NCBI GenBank assembly: GCA_964586455.1
Contig: CAZPHV010000017.1
Coordinates: 1-64,000 of the forward strand
Origin: Aquimonas sp964586455
GTDB taxonomy: Bacteria > Pseudomonadota > Gammaproteobacteria > Xanthomonadales > Xanthomonadaceae
Direction: 5' to 3'
DNA: 64,000 bases
A program made the position numbers and the translations under genes. The notes beneath the pieces are model-generated. The model was given only the letters and a program-made list of their open reading frames with translations. It had not been told where the DNA came from and ran no database searches. This document shows positions 43,901-51,960 of the stretch, in pieces (within the stretch, counting starts at the first letter, position 1; the number at the start of each line of letters is the position of its first letter).

Positions 43901-45146
43901 GATCCTCCAGAGTCGCTTCGACGTACAGCAAAGCACCTGCGATATCGAGCAAGGTCGATTCGTCCGCGGGTCGCTGGCCCTGCGCAACCAGAGCCACCAC
44001 ATCGCGCTGTTCCATCACCACGCGCCGCGGCACGCCAAGGCCAAGCATGCCGAGCGTGTCACCGACCCGATCGAGCACGTCGACCTGCCCCGCCAGCTCG
44101 GAGGGCTGCGAATCGGACTTGCGCAGATAGAGATCGAGGGCGTCCTTGACCCGCAGCAGGTCCTCTCGAATCGCACCCGCTACCGTATCGAGCAGGGCGC
44201 GGTTGTGTCCGCTGATGCTGCGGCGCGCGTCTTCGAATTCTTCTGCCGTCGGCACGAACATGTCGAGCCGGAACGCACTGCGGATTTCGGCCAGTCGATC
44301 GCTGTTGGCGCGGCCGTGGGCAATGAAATACAGCAGGTTGCGGGTGAGCTCGCGCGGCGGGTCAGCGCGGAACCCGGTGTCGCCAGCGTCGGCAAGATGC
44401 TTGATCTCGCGCTCGACTCGGCCCACGGTCTGCTTAAGCTGCGGCGTGGCTTCAATCTCGCCGCTGCGCACGCCAAAGATCACAGCGCCAGCCACCCAGA
44501 ACAAGCGGCGGCCTTCCTCTTGCGCGATGGTGCCGACCAGGCGATCGCAGACCTCGATCATGCGCGCCAGATTCGCGTCTGCGTCCTGACCCTTGAACCA
44601 GCGCAGCAACGCGATCTGGAACTGGCTGCGAGCGACCGCTCCCAGCTGACGCAGTTCGAGCTCGGGCAGCGGGATCGCAGGCCCGGCCGCGGTGACCGGA
44701 AGCGGCTGCGAGAGGTCCGGCGCGAACAACGCACTTTCCGGCAAGCCCTTCTCGCCGCGCGCGGCGCGCAGGTCGTTGAGCAACGGCAGAAGGACGATCG
44801 GGATGTCCTTGTGACCGCTCTGCAAGCGTTCGAGATAGTCGGGAAGCTGAACAATGCCACGCATGAGCACCGCATAGGCTTCGTCAAGCGCGCTGACCTG
44901 GCGGTTCTGCAGGGCTGACGCGAGGTGCTCCATCTCCTCGGTAACCATGGCAGCGCCGTACAGCTCGACCATCCGCAGGGTGCCCTGCACCTGATGCAGA
45001 TAAGTTGCGCAGAAGCGCATTTGCGAGGCGTCGTCGGGATCCTCGACGAACGCTTCCAGGGCAAGCCGCGCCTGTTTGAGCGTCTCGTCGAGCTCGCCCT
45101 TGACCCAGGTGAGCGTAGTGAAATCGATGTCGTCTTGCAGCCTCAT
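37896..45146 (-). CDS. chpA: Hybrid chemosensory histidine kinase ChpA (PilL)
   Basis: This 2416-residue CheA-type kinase controls type IV pili. Several phosphotransfer-type modules are visible: YLHQVQGTLRM (His51), VFHTLKGSGRLVG (about 742), AVHTISGAFAM (about 1062) and LHTLKGGARMAGL (about 1677). Long acidic linkers separate them, and a His-less module (LLDEVGGAMRIL) lies near 490. The dimerisation and ATPase core contains NALAHGLEMPAERA (about 2000), RVSDDGRGLD and GRGVGMDVV. A CheW domain and a C-terminal receiver with MVVDDSITMRK and MLLDIEMPRMDGYE (about 2336) follow. It is 12 bp after pilK and overlaps chpB. It should phosphorylate PilG and PilH. Confidence 0.95.
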   Translation of the reverse strand: MRLQDDIDFTTLTWVKGELDETLKQARLALEAFVEDPDDASQMRFCATYLHQVQGTLRMVELYGAAMVTEEMEHLASALQNRQVSALDEAYAVLMRGIVQLPDYLERLQSGHKDIPIVLLPLLNDLRAARGEKGLPESALFAPDLSQPLPVTAAGPAIPLPELELRQLGAVARSQFQIALLRWFKGQDADANLARMIEVCDRLVGTIAQEEGRRLFWVAGAVIFGVRSGEIEATPQLKQTVGRVEREIKHLADAGDTGFRADPPRELTRNLLYFIAHGRANSDRLAEIRSAFRLDMFVPTAEEFEDARRSISGHNRALLDTVAGAIREDLLRVKDALDLYLRKSDSQPSELAGQVDVLDRVGDTLGMLGLGVPRRVVMEQRDVVALVAQGQRPADESTLLDIAGALLYVEATLEDQVQQLGSQQAPSTGTETLPRAEARKVLEAVIKEAQSNFAQAKQCFVAFVESNWDHAQLADVQRLLDEVGGAMRILDLPEAAGLLHAVARFTVVELVQHRRVPNGQQMDTLADALASLEYFIESVRDQRSDRGKILDLARDRLTHLGYWPVPDHALASPEAEIPVAPVETAVPVQASTPASEQAAAATAAEATHDSHADAGLVLDSGVPERPQVPDLASLAAVDVVPGADLSDLIVGEAASEAVNTGREVHELGGFKPAQTEVTRPPAPTGKELVGFQIGAEDIDEEIREVFVEEVQEEIDNLRQLLPAWQAKPDDVEAMKPIRRVFHTLKGSGRLVGAMALGEFAWKIENMLNRVLDNTIPPRPEVISLVVAVRDVLPNLLAALRGETGQYADLAGIERTADALAAGQVVEYRAPAADTGYPEEAAAEETAPLATGIALEDEEPIELSADEAAAIQALLAGAASDPAREARAEALADTDSTDVAGSDTHDPQAWSIESAAHDSPITQQGSAESESEPAPTASELDALAGAEEAEVAEDAFELGVSELSLSEPPILEATDLSESIELAGLELEGVDFADLSLAADLIESGFTLPDAATEESGDLVLIDPDLFEILKGEVAGHLDTVESYLQRSSAGPQPVEERLLRAVHTISGAFAMTEVEVGTELAWPLEGYIKRLLAQAAAPSIVGFECIEEAAQALRALMIELDQPMPRPQRQLRLAQRITALRDALPEPTRPVVDTGTEDEITGETAAFTVSADTFALAASAPSTVDAAEVAELAEPAEPAEARELAESTEPSTVVEQPDLLGAMPSAGELDALAASGELSFASEFESAEPFDPEAQAQSADLEIIETETRSQSPYWTDTESTSLQPEVESGLTLDELGEADASDAWLAAFEAEVAGAGAKPGVHSETTLDATLPGSSDSEDALLIHSLLTETPVDAAPDAAPVATTDAAAPTEPAEPQTLEEMLEAEALRVATVELAELPESSTLEVDEQIPAYAEPASAEIELLAFESIDSASVDTQPTSSESESTFVTALEFEPEAEILDTGDTTTVPGTPVFGEPEAADATAQSASVPADSAEIESERFGAGAHEDESIEIESIELQPVADTSVSDGVEALEEQGFETEGYPEAAAVDAAPVEVAAAPLEADVEPVGLTDPTSAIERIELDFESVAEAVDYAQDTTTDEVFVPPPVEASAAPKLAIAEDVDPDGPLDVGDVDEELLDVFLEEGIDILDHSDGLMTRLRESPQEQELVVGLQRDLHTLKGGARMAGLNPIGDLAHVTESLLEAVAAGGRDLGGTGVEVLERAFDRLHGLVSRVGERRAIATPVHLLSAVEALLRGEALPTVEPEVETGGADGAVQTSAEPAPARPAPPPIRFVPTETALDEEENVSRAPQEQIRIRADLLDRLVNYAGEVAIYRARLEQQLGAFRGNLGELDQTTTRLRDQLRKLEIETEAQILSRYQRQQDEGDTQFDPLELDRFSTLQQLTRALSESASDIVNLQTTLEDLTRQYETLLLQQSRVSSDLQEGLMRTRMVPFDSLVPRLRRILRQTAGELGKQAGLKVEGAQGEMDRNVLDRMTAPLEHMLRNALAHGLEMPAERAAIGKPAEGSIRIQVAREASEVLIRVSDDGRGLDRDAIRLKAIERGLMKADAQLSDRDLYGFILESGFSTAASVSKISGRGVGMDVVYSEIRQLGGSLHIESERGRGTEFVIRLPFTLAVTQAVFVKQGDTSFAVPITSVQGVSRIDREELDKQLATGAPVFSYAGEEYTIHDLGLLLGQPAAKAADSLQVPLLLARSGDQRAAICVDNVLGSREIVVKPTGPQVSSIPGIFGATIMGDGRVVVILDVAPLVRRAAAIEHAPIPVALEDQRVVPLVMVVDDSITMRKVTGRVLERHNFEVLTAKDGVDAIEKLAERVPDVMLLDIEMPRMDGYELATHMRNDPRLKSVPIIMITSRTGDKHRQRAFEIGVDRYLGKPYQEADLMRNVQEILQVRRERGR
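41547..41590 (-). repeat. 9-bp tandem repeat in a chpA linker
   Basis: Five near-identical units of TTCCGCTNN (on the + strand) encode the AEPAE-type stretch EVAELAEPAEPAEARELAE of a ChpA acidic linker, C-terminal to the HPt domain around residue 1062. The units keep the reading frame. Confidence 0.8.
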
Positions 45147-45158
45147 GCCGGGCTCTCG

Positions 45159-46028
45159 TTACGTATTGCGCAGGAACGCCAATGTCTGGCGTCCACTGGT
45201 GCGGGTGAGCTGCGGGTGGTTCCAACCGAGGATTTCGCCGGCGCCAAGCACCAGCAACCCGTTGGGACGCAGCAGGCGGGCAAGCCCGTCCAGTAGCTCG
45301 CCCCGGCGCTCCCGGGCGAAATAGATCAGGACGTTCTGGCAATAGATGAGGTCAAGGTGGCGAAGCGGTGCGCGGGTAGCGTGCAGCAGGTTCACACAGG
45401 CGAATCCGATCCGCCGATGCAGGCGCTCGATGATCTTGAACCCTCCTTCGACTTCTTCCACCGAGCGCACGCGATACGGCTCGGGGATTTCCTCGAATCG
45501 CGAACGCGGGTACCAGCCCGAGCGAGCCACGCCGAGCGCGGCTTGGCTGACGTCGGTCGCAGTGATGCCAAAGCGACGTGGCTGCGGCAGGGCTGACAGC
45601 GCCTCGTCCAGCACCATCGCCAAGGTGTAGGCCTCTTCACCCGTGGAACAGCCGACGCTTAGCGCGTGCAGCGACTGGTCGGCGGGTGCCTGCGCCAACC
45701 AGGTGGGCAGCCACTGATCGCGGATCAGCGCCAGCGAGGGCGGGTGTCGGAAAAAGCGGGTCTCATGCACCGTGAGGTGATCGACCAGTGCCACCCACTC
45801 GACTTGTCCACGCGGGCCAGCCATCAACTCTTCGTAGTAGGTCCGATAGTCGCTGAAGCCCGCCGCACGCATGCGCCGACGCAGGCCCGTCACCAGAAAG
45901 GGCTTGCGTTCGGGCGGCACGGTCACGCCGGTACGGGTTTCCAGCAGGCGCACCCAGAGTTGAAACTCGGCATCGTCCATCCTGCCGGGTTCCAGCTCGT
46001 AGATCGCCTTGCTGGTCGCGAGTGCCAT
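45159..46028 (-). CDS. pilK: CheR-type chemoreceptor methyltransferase PilK
   Basis: This 289-residue SAM-dependent methyltransferase is predicted to methylate glutamates of PilJ. CheR motifs are LTVHETRFFRHP (about residue 84), SVGCSTGEEAYTLAM (SAM site), RFGITATDVSQAAL, and LIYCQNVLIYF. The N-terminal helical domain (MDDAEFQLWVRLLETRTG) is present. It sits between pilJ and chpA, 24 and 12 bp away, the PilK position of the Pseudomonas cluster. No TPR extension is present. Confidence 0.94.
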   Translation of the reverse strand: MALATSKAIYELEPGRMDDAEFQLWVRLLETRTGVTVPPERKPFLVTGLRRRMRAAGFSDYRTYYEELMAGPRGQVEWVALVDHLTVHETRFFRHPPSLALIRDQWLPTWLAQAPADQSLHALSVGCSTGEEAYTLAMVLDEALSALPQPRRFGITATDVSQAALGVARSGWYPRSRFEEIPEPYRVRSVEEVEGGFKIIERLHRRIGFACVNLLHATRAPLRHLDLIYCQNVLIYFARERRGELLDGLARLLRPNGLLVLGAGEILGWNHPQLTRTSGRQTLAFLRNT

Positions 46029-46052
46029 GGGCGGTGAGGACCTGATCTGCCC

Positions 46053-48098
46053 TTAACCCGGCAGCTTGAAGTCGGCGACCGAACGACGCAGGTCGGCCGC
46101 GAGCTGGGCGAGGTTTCCGATCGACTCGGCGGTCTGGCTGGCACCCATCGAGGTCTGGGTGGTGATCTCCTGAATGACGTTCATCGTCGCCGAGATGTTG
46201 GTCGCCGCAGCGGACTGCTGGCGAGCGGCCTCGGAGATGTTCTGAATCAAGTCGGCGAGGTCGTTCGAGACCTTTTCGATCTCGCCCAGCGCAAGGCCGG
46301 CGTCTTCTGCCAGGCGTGCACCGGCGACCACCTCGGCGGTGGTCTGTTCCATCGAGCTCACGGCTTCGTTGGTGTCGGACTGAATCGTCTGCACCAGGGT
46401 TTCAATTCGCTTTGTCGCGTTCGAGGCACGTTCCGCGAGGCGCTGCACTTCGTCGGCCACGACCGCGAAACCGCGGCCCGCTTCACCGGCGGAGGCCGCC
46501 TGAATAGCGGCGTTCAGCGCCAGGATGTTGGTCTGCTCGGCGATGTCGTTAATCAGTTCAACGATCGATCCGATTTCCTGCGAGGACTCACCGAGACGCT
46601 TGATTCGCTTCGAGGTTTCCTGAATCTGGTCACGGATCGAGTCCATGCCCTGAATTGTCTGGCGCACCACTTCTGCGCCCTTGGCGGCGATCTGCACCGA
46701 GCGCTGCGCCACGTCGGCCGACTCGGCTGAGTTCTTCGACACTTCGTCGATCGAGACCGCGATCTCGTTGATTGCGGCCGAGGCCGAGGTGATCTGCTGC
46801 GCCTGATGCTCGGCAGCTTCGGCCAGATGCATCGCGGTCGCCTGGGTTTCCTGGGCGGCGGCGGCGACCTGCACGGCGGTTTCGTTAATCGTCGTAACGA
46901 GGGATCGCAGCGCTTCAACGGCGAAGTTGATCGAGTCCGCGATTGCGCCGGTGATGTCTTCGGTCACGGTCGCGCGGACAGTCAGGTCACCTTCCGCGAG
47001 CGAGCCCATCTCGTCCAGCAGACGCAGAATCGCCTCCTGGTTTCGCTGGTTGAGCTCCTGAGTCACCGAGAACCGGCGCGTCTGGTCACGGTAGATCGTC
47101 AACAGCAGGCCGATCAGGGCGATCACGGCCAAGGCGGCGGCGATGATGCCGATCAAGAGACTCGGGAAGGTGCGCTCAGCGGCCATCGCGCTGATGCGGG
47201 CACCAAGCTTGCGCGCCTTGTCCAGCAGTTCCTCGGACTCGCGGAAGATGGTGTCGGAGGCTTCCTTGACCTCGAACAGGTCGGTGGCGCCCTGCAGGAT
47301 GAACTCGACGTCTTGACGCACACCGCTGAAAGCGTCGGCGACTCGACCCAGCGCAACGCGACCGGCGGGCGTGTCGATACGACGGATACCCTGCTCTGCG
47401 CTGCCGGCGTCAAGGCCGGTCAGCACGTTGCCAAACATCGCGTAGTCACGCGAGAAGCGGTCGGCCGCCGAGGTGGCTGCGGCACCACCCTGCAGAATCT
47501 GGGTGACGTAGCGAAGCATGCGGTCGGCCAGCACGATCTGGCGATTGGCGATGGTGATCTGGGTCGAGGCGGCACCGCTGTCGGTCATCGCACGGACCAC
47601 TTCGTCCATCTGCCCCTGCAACTGCGGGACGTTGGCGGAGAACGCGGTTGCCGAGTCGGCCAGATTCACGATGAGCTCGCGGCGATCCAGAATGCGCGCA
47701 GCGTTGTCGTTGATCGCGCTCCAGGCGGTCTGTAGGGCGGTCAGCTCGGTCGCCGCGCTGACGCCGCCGAGTGGCTGCGCGAACGAGGGCATACCCGAAG
47801 TCTCGTCACCTTGGGCAAGCTTGTTCAGATTCGCCTGGATGGAGTTTCGCGTGTCGTCAAGCTCAGAGAAGGACTCGAGGCCGCCGGCCGCCGCTTCCTG
47901 AGCGAACTTCGCGATCTGCTGGGACTGCACCTGGATGTTCGCGACGATGTCGCGCGCATCCGCTTCCTGCTGCGCGTAGCGCGTCGAGAAGTAGAAATTG
48001 ATACCCAGAAGAAGGATCGCGATCGTCAGGATCAGGATCCAGAAGTTCAGGATGCCGCGTCGTTCCTTGCCGCCGATCGCGCCGATGGTCGTGCTCAT
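46053..48098 (-). CDS. pilJ: Methyl-accepting receptor PilJ
   Basis: This 681-residue receptor is nearly the length I recall for P. aeruginosa PilJ. It starts MSTTIGAIGGKERRG (48098, with GAGG upstream). Membrane segments are FWILILTIAILLLGINFYF (about 20-40) and LLIGIIAAALAVIALIGLLL (about 312-332). The periplasmic part between them holds two PilJ-type helical repeats (EFILQGATDLFEV). A HAMP-like region and the signalling tip NILALNAAIQAASAGEAGRG (about 520) follow. It senses pilus attachment or retraction and signals through PilI/ChpC to ChpA. The 163-bp gap to pilI has no gene. Confidence 0.95.
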   Translation of the reverse strand: MSTTIGAIGGKERRGILNFWILILTIAILLLGINFYFSTRYAQQEADARDIVANIQVQSQQIAKFAQEAAAGGLESFSELDDTRNSIQANLNKLAQGDETSGMPSFAQPLGGVSAATELTALQTAWSAINDNAARILDRRELIVNLADSATAFSANVPQLQGQMDEVVRAMTDSGAASTQITIANRQIVLADRMLRYVTQILQGGAAATSAADRFSRDYAMFGNVLTGLDAGSAEQGIRRIDTPAGRVALGRVADAFSGVRQDVEFILQGATDLFEVKEASDTIFRESEELLDKARKLGARISAMAAERTFPSLLIGIIAAALAVIALIGLLLTIYRDQTRRFSVTQELNQRNQEAILRLLDEMGSLAEGDLTVRATVTEDITGAIADSINFAVEALRSLVTTINETAVQVAAAAQETQATAMHLAEAAEHQAQQITSASAAINEIAVSIDEVSKNSAESADVAQRSVQIAAKGAEVVRQTIQGMDSIRDQIQETSKRIKRLGESSQEIGSIVELINDIAEQTNILALNAAIQAASAGEAGRGFAVVADEVQRLAERASNATKRIETLVQTIQSDTNEAVSSMEQTTAEVVAGARLAEDAGLALGEIEKVSNDLADLIQNISEAARQQSAAATNISATMNVIQEITTQTSMGASQTAESIGNLAQLAADLRRSVADFKLPG

Positions 48099-48261
48099 AT
48101 GGTCCTCGCCCCAGAAAACCCGGTCGGCGACGCGTCCAGCATCGCCCAACCACTCCCCCGGCACGGCGCGAGCCGCATCCGGGGATATGCCAACCGCACC
48201 ACGTGGGCGGAGGGCAATGACCGCGCGTTCCGTGCGCGGCCCCTGTTGAATCTACGCGCTA

Positions 48262-48813
48262 TCAAGCCACTGCGGCCTGGCGGAATTCGGCAGTGCGCAC
48301 CAGGCGCGCCATATCGAAGGCATGCCACACCGTGTCACCGAGCGTGTAGGCGTCGGTAACGAATGCCGCGTAGCGGCTGCCCTGATCGAGCTCCAGCGGC
48401 ACCCGCTGCGCGTCTGAGAAATTGCGCTGTCCGAACAGCTCGTCGATCAGTACCGCAACGTTTCCGCCCGGCTGCTTGATCACGAGCGCGCGGGTGGTTT
48501 CGTGCACCACCGTGCGCTCGCCGTCCAGAAACTGTTTGAGGTCCACCACCGGAAACAGGGTGCCGCGCACGTTCGAAACGCCCAGCAGCCACGGCTGTGA
48601 GCCAGGAACAGGCGTCGGCGCGGGCAAGGTAAGGAGTTCGGCGATGTCGGCGATCGCCGACACCAGCATGTGCTGACCCAGCCGGTAGCCGAGACCACGC
48701 CAGACGCCTGCGGCGTCGACCTGCTCCGGCAGACCGGCCACGTGCGACAGGCTGCGGGCCTCGTAGTCAGCGAGGATCGCAAAGGGATCGAGAGGCGAGG
48801 CCTCGGCCATCAT
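48262..48813 (-). CDS. pilI: CheW-like adaptor PilI
   Basis: This 183-residue CheW protein couples PilJ to ChpA. Features are GVWRGLGYRLGQHMLVSAIADIAELL, WLLGVSNVRGTLFPVVDLKQFLDG, ALVIKQPGGNVAVLIDELFGQRNF and a final helix after DAYTLGDTVWHAFDM. Its start overlaps the pilH stop by four bases, so translation is coupled. An ATG one codon downstream is an equal alternative start. Confidence 0.93.
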   Translation of the reverse strand: MMAEASPLDPFAILADYEARSLSHVAGLPEQVDAAGVWRGLGYRLGQHMLVSAIADIAELLTLPAPTPVPGSQPWLLGVSNVRGTLFPVVDLKQFLDGERTVVHETTRALVIKQPGGNVAVLIDELFGQRNFSDAQRVPLELDQGSRYAAFVTDAYTLGDTVWHAFDMARLVRTAEFRQAAVA

Positions 48814-49193
48814 GCATTGCCCCTCGCGCCAGCACTGACCAACGCATTGATGCGTCCGAGCAGATCCGCCTCGGCGGGCGGCTTGACGACATAGTCCTTC
48901 GCACCCTGCCGCAGGCCCCAGACCCGATCCGTTTCCATCCCCTTGGTGCTCACGATGATGATCGGGATGTGCTGGGTCTTGGGCGAGCGCGACAGCGAGC
49001 GAGTCGCCTGAAAGCCGCTCATGCCCGGAAGGATGACGTCCATCAGGATGAGGTCTGGCAATTCAGCCTCGGCCACGGCGATGCCGTCCTCAGCGCTGGC
49101 AGCAGCGCGGACGGTATGTCCCCCGCGTTCCAGCATCTGGCTAAACACCCGGGTGTCGGTCGGTGAGTCTTCGATGATCAGAATTCGTGCCAT
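48810..49193 (-). CDS. pilH: Response regulator PilH
   Basis: This single-domain receiver of about 127 residues starts at MARILIIEDSPTDTRVF (49193). The phospho-acceptor Asp is in LILMDVILPGMSGFQ, with the switch Thr/Lys in VSTKGME and VVKPPAE. As the second of two receivers it should match PilH, linked in P. aeruginosa to pilus retraction or phosphate-sink activity. The frame could open at 49229, but those 12 residues are not typical. It lies 41 bp after pilG. Confidence 0.94.
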   Translation of the reverse strand: MARILIIEDSPTDTRVFSQMLERGGHTVRAAASAEDGIAVAEAELPDLILMDVILPGMSGFQATRSLSRSPKTQHIPIIIVSTKGMETDRVWGLRQGAKDYVVKPPAEADLLGRINALVSAGARGNA

Positions 49194-49234
49194 GTGCAAA
49201 GCGCCCCCCTGAAGGCCTTGCGGGTTCAACGGGA

Positions 49235-49636
49235 TCAGCCGCGATGGACGTGCCGGCGGATGGCCGACAGCAGCTCGTCGCGAGTGAAAGGTTTGGTCAG
49301 GTATTCCTCCGAGCCGACGATACGGCCCTTTGCCTTGTCGAAGAGACCGTCCTTGGACGAAAGCATGATCACCGGCGTTGACCGGAACACTTGGTTGTTC
49401 TTGATTAGTGCACAGGTCTGATAGCCATCCAGACGCGGCATCATGATGTCGACAAAGATCACCTGCGGATGGTGGTCCGCAATCTTCGCCAGTGCTTCGA
49501 ATCCATCCGTGGCGGTGACCACGTCGCAGCCTTCCTTCTTGAGCAGGGTTTCAGCCGTCCGGCGGATCGTCTTCGAGTCATCGATGACCATCACCTTCAG
49601 GCCATCCAAGCTGGCCGAACCTTGGTTCTCTTCCAT
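49235..49636 (-). CDS. pilG: Response regulator PilG
   Basis: This single-domain receiver has about 133 residues from MEENQGSASLDGLKVMVIDDS. The acidic pair is MVIDDSKTIRRTAETLLKKE, the phospho-Asp is in VIFVDIMMPRLDGYQ, and the conserved Lys is in YLTKPFTRDEL. It is the first gene of the Pil-Chp operon; PilG promotes pilus extension and cAMP signalling in P. aeruginosa. GGGGA lies six bases before the ATG at 49636; another ATG two codons upstream is possible. Confidence 0.94.
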   Translation of the reverse strand: MEENQGSASLDGLKVMVIDDSKTIRRTAETLLKKEGCDVVTATDGFEALAKIADHHPQVIFVDIMMPRLDGYQTCALIKNNQVFRSTPVIMLSSKDGLFDKAKGRIVGSEEYLTKPFTRDELLSAIRRHVHRG

Positions 49637-50075
49637 TCGCATTCCCCACAGGGCGCCGGCCAACGGTCGGCCACGCAATCCGAAGCTATATCCCAGCCGT
49701 TGCCGGAACTGTCAAGCAAAGCCTGTTCCACGGCATCGACCAGCTCCCCTGCTGCGGTCAATGCTGCATCACCTGCTGCAGCATGGCAGCCCGCGTACGG
49801 ACCCCCTGTTGCAGCGGCTGCGTGACGCCGAGCGTCCGCAAGCCGCTGCTAGTATAGCCAGCGTTCACCTGCCTCCGGCGCACGCTTGATGCGTGTTTCG
49901 GTCGCTGCAGGCAAAGAGTCGATCTGCGCACGCTTTGCGCACGTCGGCCGGCTCAGGCGTGACCTCGCGGGGCAGTTGGCGGCACGTTGCTGTCGTTTGC
50001 GCCGCATCCCGGTTCCTCCCCCTCCCACCCCGAGGCGCCCAAAGGGCCTCTCGACCGCAGGACGATTGAACAGAC
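49637..50075. promoter_or_regulatory. Divergent promoter region of pilG and gshB
   Basis: The 439-bp gap has no credible gene. Read on the - strand, TATACT at 49851-49856 is a fair -10 about 215 bp before pilG, but I see no good -35 at the right distance. Repeated CTGCTGC/GCAGCA words fill 49740-49830. The two operons must both start here. Confidence 0.4.
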
Positions 50076-51017
50076 ATGGACATCGCGATGGTGATGGACC
50101 CCATCGAGGGCATCCGGATCAAGAAGGACTCCAGCTTCGCCATGCTGCTGGAGGCGCAGCGCCGCGGGCACCGGCTGCACTACGCCACCTCGGGCGATCT
50201 GGCGATCGAAGGCGACGTGGCGATGGCGCGACTTGCGCCGCTGCGCGTCCAGGACGACGCCTCCAGCTGGTTCGAGAAGGGCCCGGCCGAATGGCGGCCG
50301 CTGGGCCAGATGAGCGCCATCCTGATGCGCCGCGACCCACCGTTCGACAGCCAGTACCTCTACGACACCCAGATTCTGACCCTGGCTCAGGCCCAGGGCG
50401 CGCTGGTCGTGAATGACCCGCAGGGTTTGCGCGACATGAACGAAAAGCTGTTCGCGCTGCATTTCCCGCAGTGCATTCCGCCGTCTCGGGTGTCGCGCGA
50501 CGCCAGTCACCTGCGCGAGTTCGTCGAGCGTGAGCGCGACTGCGTACTCAAGCCGCTGGACGGCATGGGCGGACGTTCGATCTTCCGTGCCCGCGCCGAC
50601 GACGACAACCTCAAGGTCATCCTTGAAACCCTCACCCAGGGCGACCGCCAGCTGGCGCTGGCGCAGCGCTATCTGCCGGAAATCCGGCAGGGTGACAAGC
50701 GCATCCTGCTGGTTGACGGCGAACCCGTGCCCTACGCACTGGCGCGCATTCCGGCGGCCGACGACTTCCGCGGCAACCTGGCGGCTGGTGGGCGTGGCGA
50801 AGGGCGGCCCCTGACCGAACGCGACCGCTGGATCGCCGCCCAGGTGGGCCCGGAGGTCAAACGCCGCGGCATGCTGTTCGTGGGCCTGGACGTGATCGGA
50901 GACTGGCTGACGGAAGTCAATGTCACCAGCCCTACCTGTATCCGCGAACTCGACGCCCAGTTCGGGATCAACATCGCAGGTCAGTTGTTTGACGCGATCG
51001 AGGCCCGTCTGAAGTGA
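50076..51017 (+). CDS. gshB: Glutathione synthetase
   Basis: This 313-residue ATP-grasp ligase joins gamma-glutamylcysteine and glycine. It starts MDIAMVMDPIEGIRIKKDSSF, the family N-terminus. ATP-grasp motifs are DCVLKPLDGMGGRSIFR, DKRILLVDGEPVPYALARIP and TEVNVTSPTCIRELD. It is first in the + strand set gshB-tonB-yqgE-ruvX-pyrB. Its stop overlaps the tonB GTG start by four bases. The ATG is about 10 bases after an AGGACG-type site. Confidence 0.97.
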   Translation: MDIAMVMDPIEGIRIKKDSSFAMLLEAQRRGHRLHYATSGDLAIEGDVAMARLAPLRVQDDASSWFEKGPAEWRPLGQMSAILMRRDPPFDSQYLYDTQILTLAQAQGALVVNDPQGLRDMNEKLFALHFPQCIPPSRVSRDASHLREFVERERDCVLKPLDGMGGRSIFRARADDDNLKVILETLTQGDRQLALAQRYLPEIRQGDKRILLVDGEPVPYALARIPAADDFRGNLAAGGRGEGRPLTERDRWIAAQVGPEVKRRGMLFVGLDVIGDWLTEVNVTSPTCIRELDAQFGINIAGQLFDAIEARLK

Positions 51018-51892
51018 GTGCAGAGCAGCAACCCGCTGCCGTCGTGGTCAGCGACGGCGACCGTTTGGGCGCGACTCTGGTGTTCTCGCTGATTGCCCAC
51101 GGCGTGCTGGCCCTGGGTGTCGGTTTTGCGGTCGAGAACCCAGCCCCGCTGCGGCCGACATTGGATGTCATCCTCACCCAGACGCGCAGCGAGCAGCGTC
51201 CGGACGACCCCGACTTCCTTGCCCAGGCGAGTCAGCAAGGCGGCGGCGATTCGGAAAAAGCCGAGCGCCCGAGTGAGCCGGTGTCCTCGCCGGTGCCGAA
51301 GAATCAGCCGGGCATCGCACCCGTGCCGGTCAGCCCGGCCACCCCGCCACCGCAGCCTGAGCGCACCCAGCAGGTCCTGAGCTCCCAGGCCGACAGCGCG
51401 CAGCAGGTGCCGGATGCCGATCGGGTGCCGACTCCCGACACCCAGCTCCCTAGCGCGCGCCATCTGATGGAGCAAAGCATGGAAATGGCGCGGCTGGCGG
51501 CTGAAATCGAGCGCGACAGCCAGACCTATGCCAAGCGGCCGAAGCGCAAGTTCATCTCGGCCAACACCGCCGAGTACGAGTTCGCCTCGTACATGCGTGG
51601 CTGGGTGGCACGAGTCGAGCGCATCGGCAACCTGAACTATCCGGACGAAGCGCGCCGTCGCAACCTGGTCGGCCAGTTGCTGATGACGGTCGCCGTGCGC
51701 CGCGACGGCAGCGTGGAACGCATCGACATCATCCGCTCCAGCGGCTACCCGATGCTGGACGAGGCTGCGCTGCGAATCGTGCGTCTGGGCGAGCCCTACC
51801 CGCCGCTGCCCGAAACCAAGGAGCAGGTCGAGATACTGCACATCACCCGCACCTGGGAGTTCCAGCCGGGCAACGTGCTGCGCAACCGCTGA
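51014..51892 (+). CDS. tonB: TonB-family energy transducer
   Basis: This 292-residue TonB-like protein has one N-terminal membrane helix (about 19-40, LGATLVFSLIAHGVLALGVGF). A Pro/Gln/Ser-rich periplasmic linker (about 60-150) and a C-terminal TonB domain follow, with MRGWVARVERIGNLNYPDEARR, GQLLMTVAVRRDGSVERIDI and GYPMLDEAALRIVRL. It uses the proton-motive force with ExbB/ExbD, which are not here, to act on outer-membrane partners. In P. aeruginosa the TonB3 gene sits in the same place and is needed for twitching motility, so a pilus link is plausible here. The GTG start overlaps gshB. Confidence 0.92.
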   Translation: MSAEQQPAAVVVSDGDRLGATLVFSLIAHGVLALGVGFAVENPAPLRPTLDVILTQTRSEQRPDDPDFLAQASQQGGGDSEKAERPSEPVSSPVPKNQPGIAPVPVSPATPPPQPERTQQVLSSQADSAQQVPDADRVPTPDTQLPSARHLMEQSMEMARLAAEIERDSQTYAKRPKRKFISANTAEYEFASYMRGWVARVERIGNLNYPDEARRRNLVGQLLMTVAVRRDGSVERIDIIRSSGYPMLDEAALRIVRLGEPYPPLPETKEQVEILHITRTWEFQPGNVLRNR

Positions 51893-51960
51893 TCCCCGCG
51901 CGCGCACTCGCGATCGTCGTTGACCCGGCGCAGCACTGCGCGACTGCTAGAATTGCGCGC

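Noticed and set aside
49865..50143. Small - strand frame in the pilG-gshB gap
   Set aside because: It overlaps the gshB start in antisense and has no ribosome-binding site or conserved look.
51914..51953. TTGACC and TAGAAT before yqgE as a sigma-70 promoter
   Set aside because: The spacing is about 22 bp, too long for a normal promoter, and the -10 is almost at the start codon.
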